Part shown: piece after piece, positions 47,701 through 56,426 of the stretch
Numbering within the stretch: the first letter of the stretch is position 1
How the letters are laid out: each line of letters opens with the position of its first letter
From: Clostridiales bacterium
GTDB taxonomy: Bacteria > Bacillota > Clostridia > Lachnospirales > Lachnospiraceae
Direction: 5' to 3'
Length of the DNA stretch: 64,000 bases
Assembly: GCA_012520645.1 (NCBI GenBank)
Contig: JAAYNV010000024.1
Location: 1 to 64,000 of the forward strand
Made by a program: the position numbers and the translations under genes
The notes under the pieces: model-generated
The model's input: the letters and a program-made list of their open reading frames with translations, nothing else
Told to the model about the DNA's origin: nothing
Databases searched by the model: none

Positions 47701-48453
47701 TTAAATCATTCCCTTTACCACCAGGAAAATCACCGGAACAAACAGTGACGGTAGCATATTTAAGGTCTTGCAGTCTTTGATATTCAAAATAGAAAGTCCG
47801 GAGCTGGCAATCAGAAAGCCGCCTACAATGGAAATCTCCGTCATCATATCTGTAGTAATAAAGCCTCCTAAGAAAAGTGTCAGCAGATAGATTGCTCCCT
47901 GCCACAAAAACAGGATGGGAGCTGCAAGCGCTATACCGATACCGTATGTGGATGCCAGCACAGTGGAGGTGACCAGATCCAGTGTCGCATTCGTAAACAG
48001 ATAAGTATTATCTCCGTAGAGCGCACTATTGACAGGACCTAAAATGGACAGTGTGCCGATACAAAACAGCAGTACTGCCGTAGAAAGTCCCTTTCCAAGA
48101 TTTGCTTTTTCAGGCTGTATTTTCGCTTCTGGCGCTCCAGGCGTACTCTCCTTTTTTTCATCCGGCTCCCGCCCGTCTCTTTTTCCGAACTTATCCGCCA
48201 GACTGTTAAACCTCTCGTCCAGCCGCAATATCGTTCCAAGCAGGCTGCCTGCTGCCAGACTGGCAATAAACAACACCGGGTAATTGCTCTTTGGCATGTT
48301 CTGAACCACAGCATTGATGCCGAGTCCTGCCGCTGCCAGTCCCATGGCATTATAAAGCGCACCACTGTATTCCTTTTTGATTCCTTTCCTGATCAGGCTG
48401 CCTGCCACAGAACCGGTCAGGATACAGGCTGTATTTGTTATTGTTCCAAGCAT
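47701..48453 (-). CDS. DUF554 family membrane protein
   Basis: A 250-aa membrane protein with about six or seven helices (MLGTITNTACILTGSVAGSL at the start; SILGPVNSALYGDNTYLFTN; TDMMTEISIVGGFLIASSGL). It matches my memory of the DUF554 (YdfK-like) family, whose function is unknown. A charged, lysine- and glutamate-rich loop at about 90-118 differs from typical members. Flanked by the Crp-type gene upstream on the same strand, 114 bp away. Confidence 0.85.
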   Translation of the reverse strand: MLGTITNTACILTGSVAGSLIRKGIKKEYSGALYNAMGLAAAGLGINAVVQNMPKSNYPVLFIASLAAGSLLGTILRLDERFNSLADKFGKRDGREPDEKKESTPGAPEAKIQPEKANLGKGLSTAVLLFCIGTLSILGPVNSALYGDNTYLFTNATLDLVTSTVLASTYGIGIALAAPILFLWQGAIYLLTLFLGGFITTDMMTEISIVGGFLIASSGLSILNIKDCKTLNMLPSLFVPVIFLVVKGMI

Positions 48454-48566
48454 AAACTTAAGTCCCTTCTATACTAATTCCATTTTTATTCCTATATTAT
48501 TGCTTCCTATATTATTGCTTCCTATATGAGATTCGCTTGCATTATCCTGCTTCGGTATAAATGCTT

Positions 48567-49229
48567 TTATGAAAGAAGCTTAAACCAGCTTTTCTTAGAT
48601 TCGATCACACCGTCCTTACAAAGCTTTCCGATTTCCGCAGACATGGCGCTGCGCTCCACTCCAAGATAATCCGCCAGTGCCTGTCTGTCATAAGGAATGG
48701 TAAATTCCGGACTCCCACATTGCTTTGCCTGTATCCTCAGATAGGTCAGAAGCTTCTCTCTGGTCGTCCGCTTTGAAATAATCTCTATCTTCTGATTTAG
48801 CATCAGGCTCTTTGTCGCTACTATTTTTAACAGATTGCCAATAAGTCTGCTATGAAATTCACATGCCTTTGGACATACCGTAAGAATCCGTCTGCAATCT
48901 ACAAAAAGGATTTCGCTGTCGCTTACTGCGGTCACACTGACCGGTATTTTTCCAAGCCCGGCACAGGCAAAAATCTCCGCAAACATCTGTCCCGCTTCTA
49001 TTACAGACACAATGCATCTGTTTCCGTCATAATCCTCCCGTATAACCTGCACCGCCCCGGATAACACAATACCTATATTTCCTGCCGGATCACCCTCCTG
49101 AAGGAGCATCTGATTTTTGGTAACGGTAACCGTTTTTGCATTCAGGCAGGATAACATATCTGTAAGCCCGGTCGGTTCCATATTCTGAAACAAGGGACAG
49201 GTTTGTATAATAGGGTAATATTTTTTCAT
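48567..49229 (-). CDS. Crp/Fnr-family transcriptional regulator
   Basis: 220 aa. The N-terminal cyclic-nucleotide-binding fold (about 15-130, LQEGDPAGNIGIVLSGAVQV) is followed by a dimer helix and a winged helix (about 150-220, YDRQALADYLGVERSAMSAE). There is no N-terminal cysteine cluster like Fnr, so the signal is unknown (haem, NO and redox are options in related HcpR-like proteins). It is divergent from a ferredoxin-like gene, with a 16-bp palindrome (49245-49260) between them. Confidence 0.9.
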   Translation of the reverse strand: MKKYYPIIQTCPLFQNMEPTGLTDMLSCLNAKTVTVTKNQMLLQEGDPAGNIGIVLSGAVQVIREDYDGNRCIVSVIEAGQMFAEIFACAGLGKIPVSVTAVSDSEILFVDCRRILTVCPKACEFHSRLIGNLLKIVATKSLMLNQKIEIISKRTTREKLLTYLRIQAKQCGSPEFTIPYDRQALADYLGVERSAMSAEIGKLCKDGVIESKKSWFKLLS

Positions 49230-49244
49230 TTTCTTCTCTCATTC

Positions 49245-49260
49245 TGTTGGATTTCCAACA
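49245..49260. promoter_or_regulatory. Likely Crp-type operator
   Basis: TGTTGGA TT TCCAACA: perfect 7-bp arms around 2 bases. It lies 15 bp before the regulator's ATG, and on the plus strand it overlaps a possible -35 (TTCCAA, 18 bases, TATACT) of the ferredoxin gene. The position suits autorepression and control of the neighbour. Confidence 0.65.
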
Positions 49261-49346
49261 TACATCTTTTTCTAAATATACTACAATAGTCCCGAAAATA
49301 CAAGAAACTTATGTTTCAGATCATGTATCACACAAGGAGGTTTCAA

Positions 49347-50060
49347 ATGATTCGAAAAATTATCCGAATAGACGAAGAAAAATGTAACGGCTGCGGCGCA
49401 TGTGCTGCTGCCTGCCACGAGGGTGCCATTGAAATGGTAGACGGAAAAGCCAGACTGATGCGCGAGGACTATTGCGACGGACTGGGCGACTGCCTTCCTG
49501 CCTGTCCTACATCCGCCATTTCCTTTGAAGAGCGTGAGGCTCCTGCCTATAATGAAGCGGCTGTACTACAGGCAAAAGCGAAAAAGCAGAGTGCTGTCCT
49601 TCCCTGCGGATGCCCCGGAACACAATCCAGAACAATCCGTCACACAGAGTCTCCTTCCGCAGAATCCGACACACATGTCACAAGATCGGCTGTCATGAGC
49701 GAACTGTCCCAATGGCCTGTGCAGATCAAGCTGGTGCCTGTCAATGCTCCTTACTTTCAGAATGCTAACCTGCTTATTGCCGCAGACTGTACTGCCTACG
49801 CTTACGGAAACTTCCACCGGGATTTCATCCGAAACCGCGTCACCCTGATCGGCTGTCCAAAGCTGGACGAAGGCGACTATACCGAAAAGCTGACGGAAAT
49901 CCTTGCGAACAACGACATCCAAAGCGTTACCATCGTACGCATGGAAGTTCCCTGCTGCGGCGGTATCGAACATGCCGCTAAAGCAGCATTACAGGCAAGT
50001 GGAAAATTCATTCCATGGCAGGTGGTGGTCATTTCTACGGACGGCAAGGTTTTGGGTTAA
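49347..50060 (+). CDS. Ferredoxin-type 4Fe-4S protein
   Basis: 237 aa. Two cluster motifs stand at the N-terminus: CNGCGACAAACHEGA and CDGLGDCLPACPTSA (about residues 12-55). A linker with CGCPG and a C-terminal domain with IGCPKLDEGDY and VPCCGGIEHAA follow; the extra cysteines may bind more metal. Such proteins often accompany hybrid-cluster protein and Crp-like regulators in Clostridia and probably carry electrons in nitrosative or redox stress. Start ATG 49347 with AAGGAGG 6 bases upstream. Confidence 0.9.
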   Translation: MIRKIIRIDEEKCNGCGACAAACHEGAIEMVDGKARLMREDYCDGLGDCLPACPTSAISFEEREAPAYNEAAVLQAKAKKQSAVLPCGCPGTQSRTIRHTESPSAESDTHVTRSAVMSELSQWPVQIKLVPVNAPYFQNANLLIAADCTAYAYGNFHRDFIRNRVTLIGCPKLDEGDYTEKLTEILANNDIQSVTIVRMEVPCCGGIEHAAKAALQASGKFIPWQVVVISTDGKVLG

Positions 50061-50066
50061 AATACG

Positions 50067-50104
50067 AACTGCCAGACATCTGAAAAAGTGTCTGGCAGTT
50101 TTTG
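50067..50104 (+). terminator. Terminator after the ferredoxin gene
   Basis: AACTGCCAGACA / TGTCTGGCAGTT, a perfect 12-bp stem with a 10-base loop and a TTTTT tail. It lies 6 bp after the stop. Confidence 0.93.
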
Positions 50105-50120
50105 TGATGCTTGAAACATG

Positions 50121-50552
50121 TTAAAAACTCTGTTGGTCCTTTAGCTTTTGAATCAGGCCTTTATCCGCCGGAAGCCAGTCCACCGAATCCAGGTTTTCTC
50201 TTGTCAGCCATTTGGCAGCTTCATGTTCCTTTAAGACCAGATTTCCTGATTTGATCCGGCACAAAAAGCAGTACATCGTCAGATGAAACTGCGGATAATC
50301 ATATTCTACCGTGTCAAACAGTTGTCCAACCTCTATTTCGGTATCCAATTCCTCTTCTATTTCACGCACAAGTGCCTGATCCGGTGTTTCTCCCGGCTCA
50401 ATCTTTCCTCCCGGGAACTCCCAGCCGCCTTTAAACTCCCCATAGCCACGCTTTGTTGCAAATATTTTGTCACCTTCCTGTATAATGGCGGCGGCTACTC
50501 TTATTTTCTTTCCGGGAGTGTCTGAGGTTGCATTAAACGCTTGATTTTCCAT
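50121..50552 (-). CDS. mutT: MutT-type Nudix hydrolase
   Basis: 143 aa, probably an 8-oxo-dGTP diphosphatase that cleans the nucleotide pool. The Nudix box reads GGKIEPGETPDQALVREIEE with all the metal-binding glutamates, preceded by the MutT-type GGWEFPGGK. It is 30 bp downstream of the helicase-nuclease gene on the same strand and could be read from it. Confidence 0.9.
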   Translation of the reverse strand: MENQAFNATSDTPGKKIRVAAAIIQEGDKIFATKRGYGEFKGGWEFPGGKIEPGETPDQALVREIEEELDTEIEVGQLFDTVEYDYPQFHLTMYCFLCRIKSGNLVLKEHEAAKWLTRENLDSVDWLPADKGLIQKLKDQQSF

Positions 50553-50582
50553 AATTGTATGTTTTCCCTTCTAAGCTAATAT

Positions 50583-53510
50583 TTATTCCCCTATGATATA
50601 CTTATAAATGTCATCTCTTACCGGCACATCCAGCGAGTAGGTAATCTCGAAAGCATCATCATTGGTTGTTTCCATATGTATAGGCTTAGGTTTTCCTACT
50701 GCAAATATTTCACCAAGGAAATAAAACTCCTTTGCTTCCTTATCATCCTTATTCTTCCTGACAAACAAGTAGATGTGATTATCCGCATCCTCCGGACTTG
50801 TCTTATATATATGTACAGCATCACTGGAAGTGATTTTTCTTGGATGTTTTGATAACGCAATCAGTTCATTTGAAGAAACAAATCGATCTTCATAGGCAAT
50901 CGCATCATCCGTCTTTTCATAATTGATGAAAACAGGTAATGTTTTTGTCTCTGCATCATAAAAATATCCGCCTATATTTTGTGCATTCATATTTCTTTTC
51001 CAATTTAGCAGACGACACACATCCTCATAGGTATATTTTTGGTATAATTGAAAGTTTGTATTCTTATATCTTGCTGAATAATTTTTATAATAACTTTTAA
51101 TTCCAAAATTTACAAGAGAAATGAACATTTCTTCAAACTCTTTGCCTTTTAAAAGCATCTTAAAGTGTTCTGCAATCCTATAGCTACCATTATGATCACT
51201 CTCAATAAAGACACAGCTTTTATATTTCTTTTTTTCCGCTTCCTTAGCAAATTCATTTGTTAAATTAAGAATTACCGATTCCTTCTCCTTATCCGATATA
51301 TTTATCCCATAATTCTGTTTGATTATTTTTTCAAAATAACTCAATATTCTCGCATTATCCTTACTTAGTCTTTTTAATATTTCAAGCTCATAAACTCTTT
51401 TACCCTTCGCAATTTTTTTCGATAAAAACTCTATGATACTTTCTTCTTCCTCCGACAATCTAATTTCATATTCCTTTTCATACTTCACAAGAAACGAATA
51501 ATAGGAACCAAATTTCTCAAATATTTTTGTAATATCAATCGAGCCATGTTCGCTAAAATCTTGAATCGTAGGAATACGCCCCAATTTATGCTTTAAATTA
51601 AAATAAGCTTCTTTAATCAATTTCGTATCATTTGTTTTTGCCAAATCAATCGACGCATAGATTCGTTTCCGTGAAATTTCATCAAAATGCACACTGGAAC
51701 TTCCTGGAATTATCCTGGTTCCACCCGCAACATATTTGCGCATATTATCTTTATTGTAAGATCGATCTCCGGACAGCGCTATTGGGATCATAAAATTATT
51801 CATGTAATTACCAATAAAATCCAGAATAACTACATATTCTTTGTTTTCTGCTTTTCGTAACCCTCGCCCTAACTGTTGAATAAATATAGTCGGACTTTCT
51901 GTCGGTCTAAGCATAATAACTTGATTCACTTCCGGTATATCCACCCCTTCATTAAAAATATCAACTGTAAAGATATAATCCAGCTTTTCTTCATTGTTAT
52001 CACTCACCAGTCTCTCGACACATACTTTTCTTTTTTCCTGTGTATCATCTCCACTCAAAAACTCCGTACAATATCCCCTTTGATTAAATTTTTTCGACAG
52101 TTCTTCTGCTTCATCTTTCCTACTGCAAAAAACTAATCCTTTTACTCTTCCCCCACTATAACCATAATATTTTGCCTGCTGTATTACATAATCTACTCTC
52201 TCGTCACAGACTAATTTAGAAAAATTACGTACTCCTGTATTATCATCAAAAATCTCACCATCAATTTCCAAATCTGTAATACCAAAATAATGGAATGGAC
52301 AAAGTAAATTTTCTTCCAGAGCCTGTTGTAACCGAATTTCATAAACAATATTATTATCAAATAACCTGTAAATATCGAAACCATCCGTACGATCCGGGCT
52401 CGCCGTCATACCAAGCCAAAAATTGGGAGTAAAATATTCCATAATCCGCTGATAGCTTTCTGCTCCGGCACGGTGCACTTCATCCATTACAATAATGTCA
52501 AATTCATTTCTGCCAAACCGCTGTAAGGTTTCCTTCTTAGCCATCATCTGCATAGTTGAGAATAAGTAATCCGCCCCATACTCTTTTTCATTTCCCGATA
52601 AAAGTCCAAAAGTTTTTGTCTTGCCAAATACCTTTTTATAACTTACAATTGCCTGTTTTGCAATCTGTTCTCTGTGAACTAAAAACAATACCTTCTTCGG
52701 GTTTTCTTCTCTCAATGCAAAAGCAGATGCATATGTTTTTCCTGTACCTGTCGCAGAAATAAGTAAGGCTCTTTTTTCTCCACCTTCTATCAATTTCTGC
52801 AAATTGTGAATAAAGCCAATCTGCATACTATTCGGTGTCAGGCGATATTGCTCAATATCAGTAATATCACTCTGTTTTGCAATAGCTTTTTGCTTTTTTA
52901 CAATTTCATAATTGGTACGATAGGTTTCAATAAAATCATTATAATCCTCTGTATAACTAGAATTCCAAAGCTCATCGTATTCTTCTACCATCCTTTGAGC
53001 AAACTCGCCTTGTTCGGTAGATACAATACGAGTATTCCATTCCTTATTTTTTGTTAGAGCACTTAATGTCATATTCGAACTGCCCACAATAATGCGATAT
53101 ACTTCCTGTTCTTTAAAAATATACCCCTTTGTATGGAACCCCTCTCCAGCCTCCTGAGAACAGAACATCCTTAACCGAATATTTGTAAGTTTTGCTAACT
53201 TATCCAATGCCTCCGGCTCACTAAACATCAAATAGTCTGTTGTCAGAATACGCCCCGGAATTCCTTTCTTTTCCAGTTCTTTTAGCGTTTGCAAAAGAGG
53301 CGTAATTCCTCCTTTTGTAATAAACGCAACACTAATAGAAAACGCATCACACTTTGAAAGTTCCTCTTCTATAGACGCTAAAACTTTATGGCCTTCCTTA
53401 TAGTTATTAGAAACAAACTGTGGTTTAAATGCGAGATTAGATTTAATAGAAGCATCAATAAATGCGGTTGCTGCCCCTTGTTCAATTTCTGTTATCACTT
53501 TCGTATTCAT
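50583..53510 (-). CDS. PLD-nuclease/SF2 helicase fusion, DUF3427-like
   Basis: 975 aa. An N-terminal phospholipase D-like nuclease domain (about 45-195) has one HKD-type motif, GEGFHTKGYIF with IVGSSNMTLSAL. A superfamily 2 helicase follows (about 225-590): ATGTGKTYASAF (Walker A), IIVMDEVHRAG (DEVH box), GMTASPDRTDG (motif III) and IQQLGRGLRKAENK (motif VI). The C-terminal third (about 600-975) resembles DUF3427. This architecture is found in predicted phage-defence and DNA-repair proteins. The coding DNA is visibly more AT-rich than its neighbours, suggesting transfer. It has its own promoter and no obvious partner genes. Start ATG 53508-53510 with AGGAG upstream. Confidence 0.88.
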   Translation of the reverse strand: MNTKVITEIEQGAATAFIDASIKSNLAFKPQFVSNNYKEGHKVLASIEEELSKCDAFSISVAFITKGGITPLLQTLKELEKKGIPGRILTTDYLMFSEPEALDKLAKLTNIRLRMFCSQEAGEGFHTKGYIFKEQEVYRIIVGSSNMTLSALTKNKEWNTRIVSTEQGEFAQRMVEEYDELWNSSYTEDYNDFIETYRTNYEIVKKQKAIAKQSDITDIEQYRLTPNSMQIGFIHNLQKLIEGGEKRALLISATGTGKTYASAFALREENPKKVLFLVHREQIAKQAIVSYKKVFGKTKTFGLLSGNEKEYGADYLFSTMQMMAKKETLQRFGRNEFDIIVMDEVHRAGAESYQRIMEYFTPNFWLGMTASPDRTDGFDIYRLFDNNIVYEIRLQQALEENLLCPFHYFGITDLEIDGEIFDDNTGVRNFSKLVCDERVDYVIQQAKYYGYSGGRVKGLVFCSRKDEAEELSKKFNQRGYCTEFLSGDDTQEKRKVCVERLVSDNNEEKLDYIFTVDIFNEGVDIPEVNQVIMLRPTESPTIFIQQLGRGLRKAENKEYVVILDFIGNYMNNFMIPIALSGDRSYNKDNMRKYVAGGTRIIPGSSSVHFDEISRKRIYASIDLAKTNDTKLIKEAYFNLKHKLGRIPTIQDFSEHGSIDITKIFEKFGSYYSFLVKYEKEYEIRLSEEEESIIEFLSKKIAKGKRVYELEILKRLSKDNARILSYFEKIIKQNYGINISDKEKESVILNLTNEFAKEAEKKKYKSCVFIESDHNGSYRIAEHFKMLLKGKEFEEMFISLVNFGIKSYYKNYSARYKNTNFQLYQKYTYEDVCRLLNWKRNMNAQNIGGYFYDAETKTLPVFINYEKTDDAIAYEDRFVSSNELIALSKHPRKITSSDAVHIYKTSPEDADNHIYLFVRKNKDDKEAKEFYFLGEIFAVGKPKPIHMETTNDDAFEITYSLDVPVRDDIYKYIIGE

Positions 53511-53611
53511 ATATGGCTCCTGTTCCTAAATATATTCCGTAAATCTTTCCTACTTTTCTACTACAATATAAATATGGTTAATATCCCTTACAACCCTCCA
53601 TTTGCAATTAT

Positions 53612-53640
53612 AGTATACGTCTATTACGTCCTATTTCCAA
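53612..53640 (-). promoter_or_regulatory. Promoter of the helicase-nuclease gene
   Basis: On the minus strand TTGGAA (53635-53640), 17 bases, TATACT (53612-53617), leader about 95 bases. The 329-bp gap 53511-53839 holds this promoter and the terminator of the next gene; no other gene is seen. Confidence 0.65.
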
Positions 53641-53744
53641 TGATAATATTTTTTAACAACAACACGTAAATCTCTCATTCCCCTAATTCGGCATCCCCAC
53701 AAATACAAACGTGACAACTTCTTTTATGAAAGCCCCCTATACAC

Positions 53745-53787
53745 AAAAAGCAGAGCCCTCCTCCATTCATTGTGATTCTGGCTCTGC
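53745..53787 (-). terminator. Terminator of the small-enzyme operon
   Basis: On the minus strand GCAGAGCC, a 22-base loop, GGCTCTGC, then TTTTTG. It lies about 50 bp after the stop of the 81-aa membrane protein gene. Confidence 0.8.
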
Positions 53788-53839
53788 ATCCCTGTGCCTG
53801 TCTCTTTATCACGATTCTTTGCACCATTCCTGCTAAGAC

Positions 53840-54085
53840 TCATATATTCATTTCTTTTGTTATTCCCCTTCCGTTTTCTCCCTCACCAAAAGACCAACGA
53901 AGCGGCAAATCCCTGTAATTCATATTCAATAAAAGTCGATCTGCTTCTGTCTGTTCCACAGCTTCCATTCTCTCACGGGTCTGGAAACCTGCAGACAGAA
54001 AGCCATAGCGCCCAAGCCAAAACGCAGCCGCAGCAATCAGACAAAGAATCAGTATCCCTAACCCTGTTCGCTGTGCACGTTTCAT
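53840..54085 (-). CDS. Short LGRYG membrane-anchored protein
   Basis: 81 aa: one N-terminal membrane helix (GLGILILCLIAAAAFWLGRYG, about 8-28), then a short hydrophilic tail. The helix end FWLGRYGFLSAGF resembles FLLGRYGWKLGGF of the 236-aa protein at 55328, so the two are likely paralogues, this one shortened. Its ATG overlaps the alpha/beta hydrolase stop (ATGA), so it is translationally coupled. Function unknown; it could be a remnant. Confidence 0.6.
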   Translation of the reverse strand: MKRAQRTGLGILILCLIAAAAFWLGRYGFLSAGFQTRERMEAVEQTEADRLLLNMNYRDLPLRWSFGEGENGRGITKEMNI

Positions 54086-54891
54086 TTCATAAATTCTTCC
54101 ACGAGCTGATTCACCTTTTCCGGTGCATCGGTATTGGAATTATGTCCGGCTCCCTTTATCCACTCTAAACGGATACCGGTATTTTTATGCCACGCCCTGT
54201 TGTACCGGATACAGGATCCGGCCCGGTCCTTTTCTCCGCAAATGAGAAGGGCGGGACATTCTATTTTATATGGCAGATCTGCCTCCATAGCCTCTGCCAG
54301 CATTCGATAACCATGTCCGCAGATTTTTGCATATCGTGCCTGATCTCCATCGTATTCCATCATGATATCGCGCATTAACCTTCTGCCGTATTCCGATGTT
54401 GCCACACCGTTTACGCCTGCTTTTAAAAGCCACTTCCATGGATAATGACGATATACCGGTTCCATTCTTTTTAACAGCCAGATTTCTATGCCCGTCACAT
54501 ATTGCCGTTGCAGCGGTGCCGAATCAATGGATATAAATCCCTTAAGTTTTTTCGGAAACAGCTGTGCATAAGCCTGCCCGACATAGCCTCCCATGGACTG
54601 TCCGACAAGGATCGGCTTCTTGATTCCTTCTGCATCCAAAATCCCATTCAGCCATTTTGCTTTGTCCATCAGGGTAAAATCCAAAGCAAACGGCCACGAA
54701 GCGGCATGCCCCGGAGCGTCCCATACAAACAGGTTTGCCTTCTCCGCAAAATACTCTGTCTGCCTGTCAAATAATCTGTGGTCCGCCGTCAGCCCCGGTA
54801 AAAAAACAAGAGTCTCCCGCTTCTCATCAATCTTCTCTGAAATCCAGTAATGTATGATTCCACTGGATGTAGAATATGTCTTCTCGACCAT
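54082..54891 (-). CDS. Alpha/beta hydrolase
   Basis: A 269-aa serine hydrolase with an intact triad: nucleophile in LVGQSMGGYVGQAY (about Ser 96), acid in CGEKDRAG and histidine in GAGHNSNTD. The oxyanion region is FLPGLTADHRLF. A cap with several tryptophans lies in the middle (about 130-190). The substrate is unknown. No signal peptide. It follows the VOC gene by 35 bp and overlaps the short membrane protein gene. Confidence 0.9.
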   Translation of the reverse strand: MVEKTYSTSSGIIHYWISEKIDEKRETLVFLPGLTADHRLFDRQTEYFAEKANLFVWDAPGHAASWPFALDFTLMDKAKWLNGILDAEGIKKPILVGQSMGGYVGQAYAQLFPKKLKGFISIDSAPLQRQYVTGIEIWLLKRMEPVYRHYPWKWLLKAGVNGVATSEYGRRLMRDIMMEYDGDQARYAKICGHGYRMLAEAMEADLPYKIECPALLICGEKDRAGSCIRYNRAWHKNTGIRLEWIKGAGHNSNTDAPEKVNQLVEEFMK

Positions 54892-54926
54892 AAATCCTCC
54901 CCCTTTCCCAATACGATCCTCTCTGT

Positions 54927-55313
54927 TTAGTCCGTTGTAATCTCGATCTGGTTTCCTTCCGGATCAAGCACACAGCTCTCGTAATAGCCATCGCCGGTTG
55001 TACGCGGGCCGCTGATCACTTCATAACCGTCACTTTTTATTTTTTCAGTGATCGCATCTACGGTTTCTTTGTTGCCAACTGCAAAAGCGATATGTATGAA
55101 TCCGGTTCTGTTCCGGCTTTTTTCTGCGTCATCCATTTCGGTGTTGTGCATCAATTCCAGTCTTGCCCCATCCTGAAATTCCAGAAAATAGGAACTGAAA
55201 CCGATTTCTTCATGCACATATTTTTCACCTGCTTTTGCACCAAAATAAGTTTCAAAAAAAGCTTTCTCTTTCTCCGGATCATTTACATATAAAGCTACAT
55301 GTTCAACTCGCAT
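54927..55313 (-). CDS. VOC-family (glyoxalase-like) protein
   Basis: 128 aa, two beta-alpha-beta-beta-beta modules. VEHVALYVNDPEKEKAFFET begins the first module and GFIHIAFAVGNKETVDAITE the second. Likely metal ligands are H5, E52 (RLELM), H73 and E at the end (GNQIEITTD). Complete compared with its family. I chose ATG 55311-55313, which has GGAGG 5 bases upstream; an ATG at 55331 overlaps the previous stop (ATGA). Confidence 0.85.
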   Translation of the reverse strand: MRVEHVALYVNDPEKEKAFFETYFGAKAGEKYVHEEIGFSSYFLEFQDGARLELMHNTEMDDAEKSRNRTGFIHIAFAVGNKETVDAITEKIKSDGYEVISGPRTTGDGYYESCVLDPEGNQIEITTD

Positions 55314-55327
55314 TTTATCCTCCGTTT

Positions 55328-56038
55328 TCATTCCTGTTTTTCTTCCTTGTAAGTACCATCGCTGTTACATTCTACCATCCGGCCATCCTCTGTCACACTT
55401 AAAAAAATCTGTGTACACACATCATCATAAATAAAACCGCCTGCCGCAAATACTTCTCCTTGCGCAGTTTTTACCTGAATCGTAAAATCTACCGGTGCAT
55501 TCTTTTCTTTCGCGATCTGGTCGATATCCGTATTGATATAAAAAAATTCGCCTGACTCCATAACGCAGCTGTAGCTTTTACCCTCAAAAGAAATTTCTAT
55601 GGAATATGCGCCATTTGGTTCCAGCCTTACAAACACACCGTATTCCTCATCATAAGGCCTTTTGTCATTTGCAGACCAGATCAGCTCTTCTTTCATCCTT
55701 GTTTTGGTATACACTTCATCGATTTTGCCATGAGTCGGAATTGTAATATCAAAATCTCCGCTTTCAAAGATTCCAAAAAGTGCGCTAAACTTATAACCTA
55801 CATATAGTTTTCCGTCCTTTTCTTCTGCATAATATCCTACAAAACCTTCCGGAAACGATCCCGGGTAAAATCCTTTGATATTTACCTTTCCTTCCTTTAC
55901 CGTTACCCCTGCCACCCCCGCACTTTGACAAGCGCCAAAACCCCCAAGCTTCCAGCCATAGCGTCCAAGCAGAAAAGCAGACACAAGAATCAGGCAGAAA
56001 AAAAAGCTTCCCATTAATATCCGTTTTACCATGTTCAT
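55328..56038 (-). CDS. Long LGRYG membrane-anchored protein, unknown
   Basis: 236 aa. An N-terminal anchor (about 5-25, FFFCLILVSAFLLGRYG) precedes an extracellular beta-rich domain with many tyrosines and glycines (YAEEKDGKLYVGYKFSALFG; DITIPTHGKIDEVYTKTRM). There is no enzyme motif. First gene of a unit running through the VOC protein, the hydrolase and the short LGRYG protein. I do not recognise the family. Confidence 0.7.
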   Translation of the reverse strand: MNMVKRILMGSFFFCLILVSAFLLGRYGWKLGGFGACQSAGVAGVTVKEGKVNIKGFYPGSFPEGFVGYYAEEKDGKLYVGYKFSALFGIFESGDFDITIPTHGKIDEVYTKTRMKEELIWSANDKRPYDEEYGVFVRLEPNGAYSIEISFEGKSYSCVMESGEFFYINTDIDQIAKEKNAPVDFTIQVKTAQGEVFAAGGFIYDDVCTQIFLSVTEDGRMVECNSDGTYKEEKQE

Positions 56039-56099
56039 TTTTCTGCTTTCCCCTTTCTACCAGACAGTGTCCGGTTTAACTACCTTTTGCTCCTTGCTC

Positions 56100-56426
56100 T
56101 CAGCTGTGCTTTATATCTTCCCATTCCCTTCTAGTAATTGCATATACATAGAATATCTCGTTTTTAGGATCAGGATATTCTTTTACTTTTTTCATTCCAT
56201 TTGCAATGGCTGTGGAACAGGAACCCACATTGGTATATTTCATGTATGAATAAATCGTATCATAAGATGTGTTTTCAAACGCCCAGTCTCTTGCCGCCTT
56301 TGCTGCCTCACTTCCGAACCCGTATTGCCTGTAATTATCTAAGTTCCATGTAATCCAGTTTCTTGTCCTCTCTTCACTAAAAGGTGCCGGATAATGCTGC
56401 ATTGTTTCTGCATCTGACAGAATAAG
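56100..56426 (-). pseudogene. GNAT acetyltransferase remnant
   Basis: The frame reads ILSDAETMQHYPAPFSEERT, WITWNLDNYRQYGFG and then jumps to SEAAKAARDWAFENTSYDTI, ...YSYMKYTNVGS, ...YVYAITRREWEDI. These are parts of a RimJ/RimL-type acetyltransferase, but about 40 N-terminal residues and about 55 internal residues, including most of the acetyl-CoA loop, are missing. The inner joint lies where YGFG and the usual (R)GYGSEA would be, suggesting deletion between short repeats. Its upstream part overlaps the end of the hydrolase gene in another frame. Not expected to be active. Confidence 0.8.

Noticed and set aside
50121-53510. Multi-gene defence island around the helicase-nuclease
   Set aside because: Neighbours are a MutT enzyme and small metabolic genes; no methyltransferase, toxin-antitoxin or other defence gene is visible, so only the single gene is proposed.
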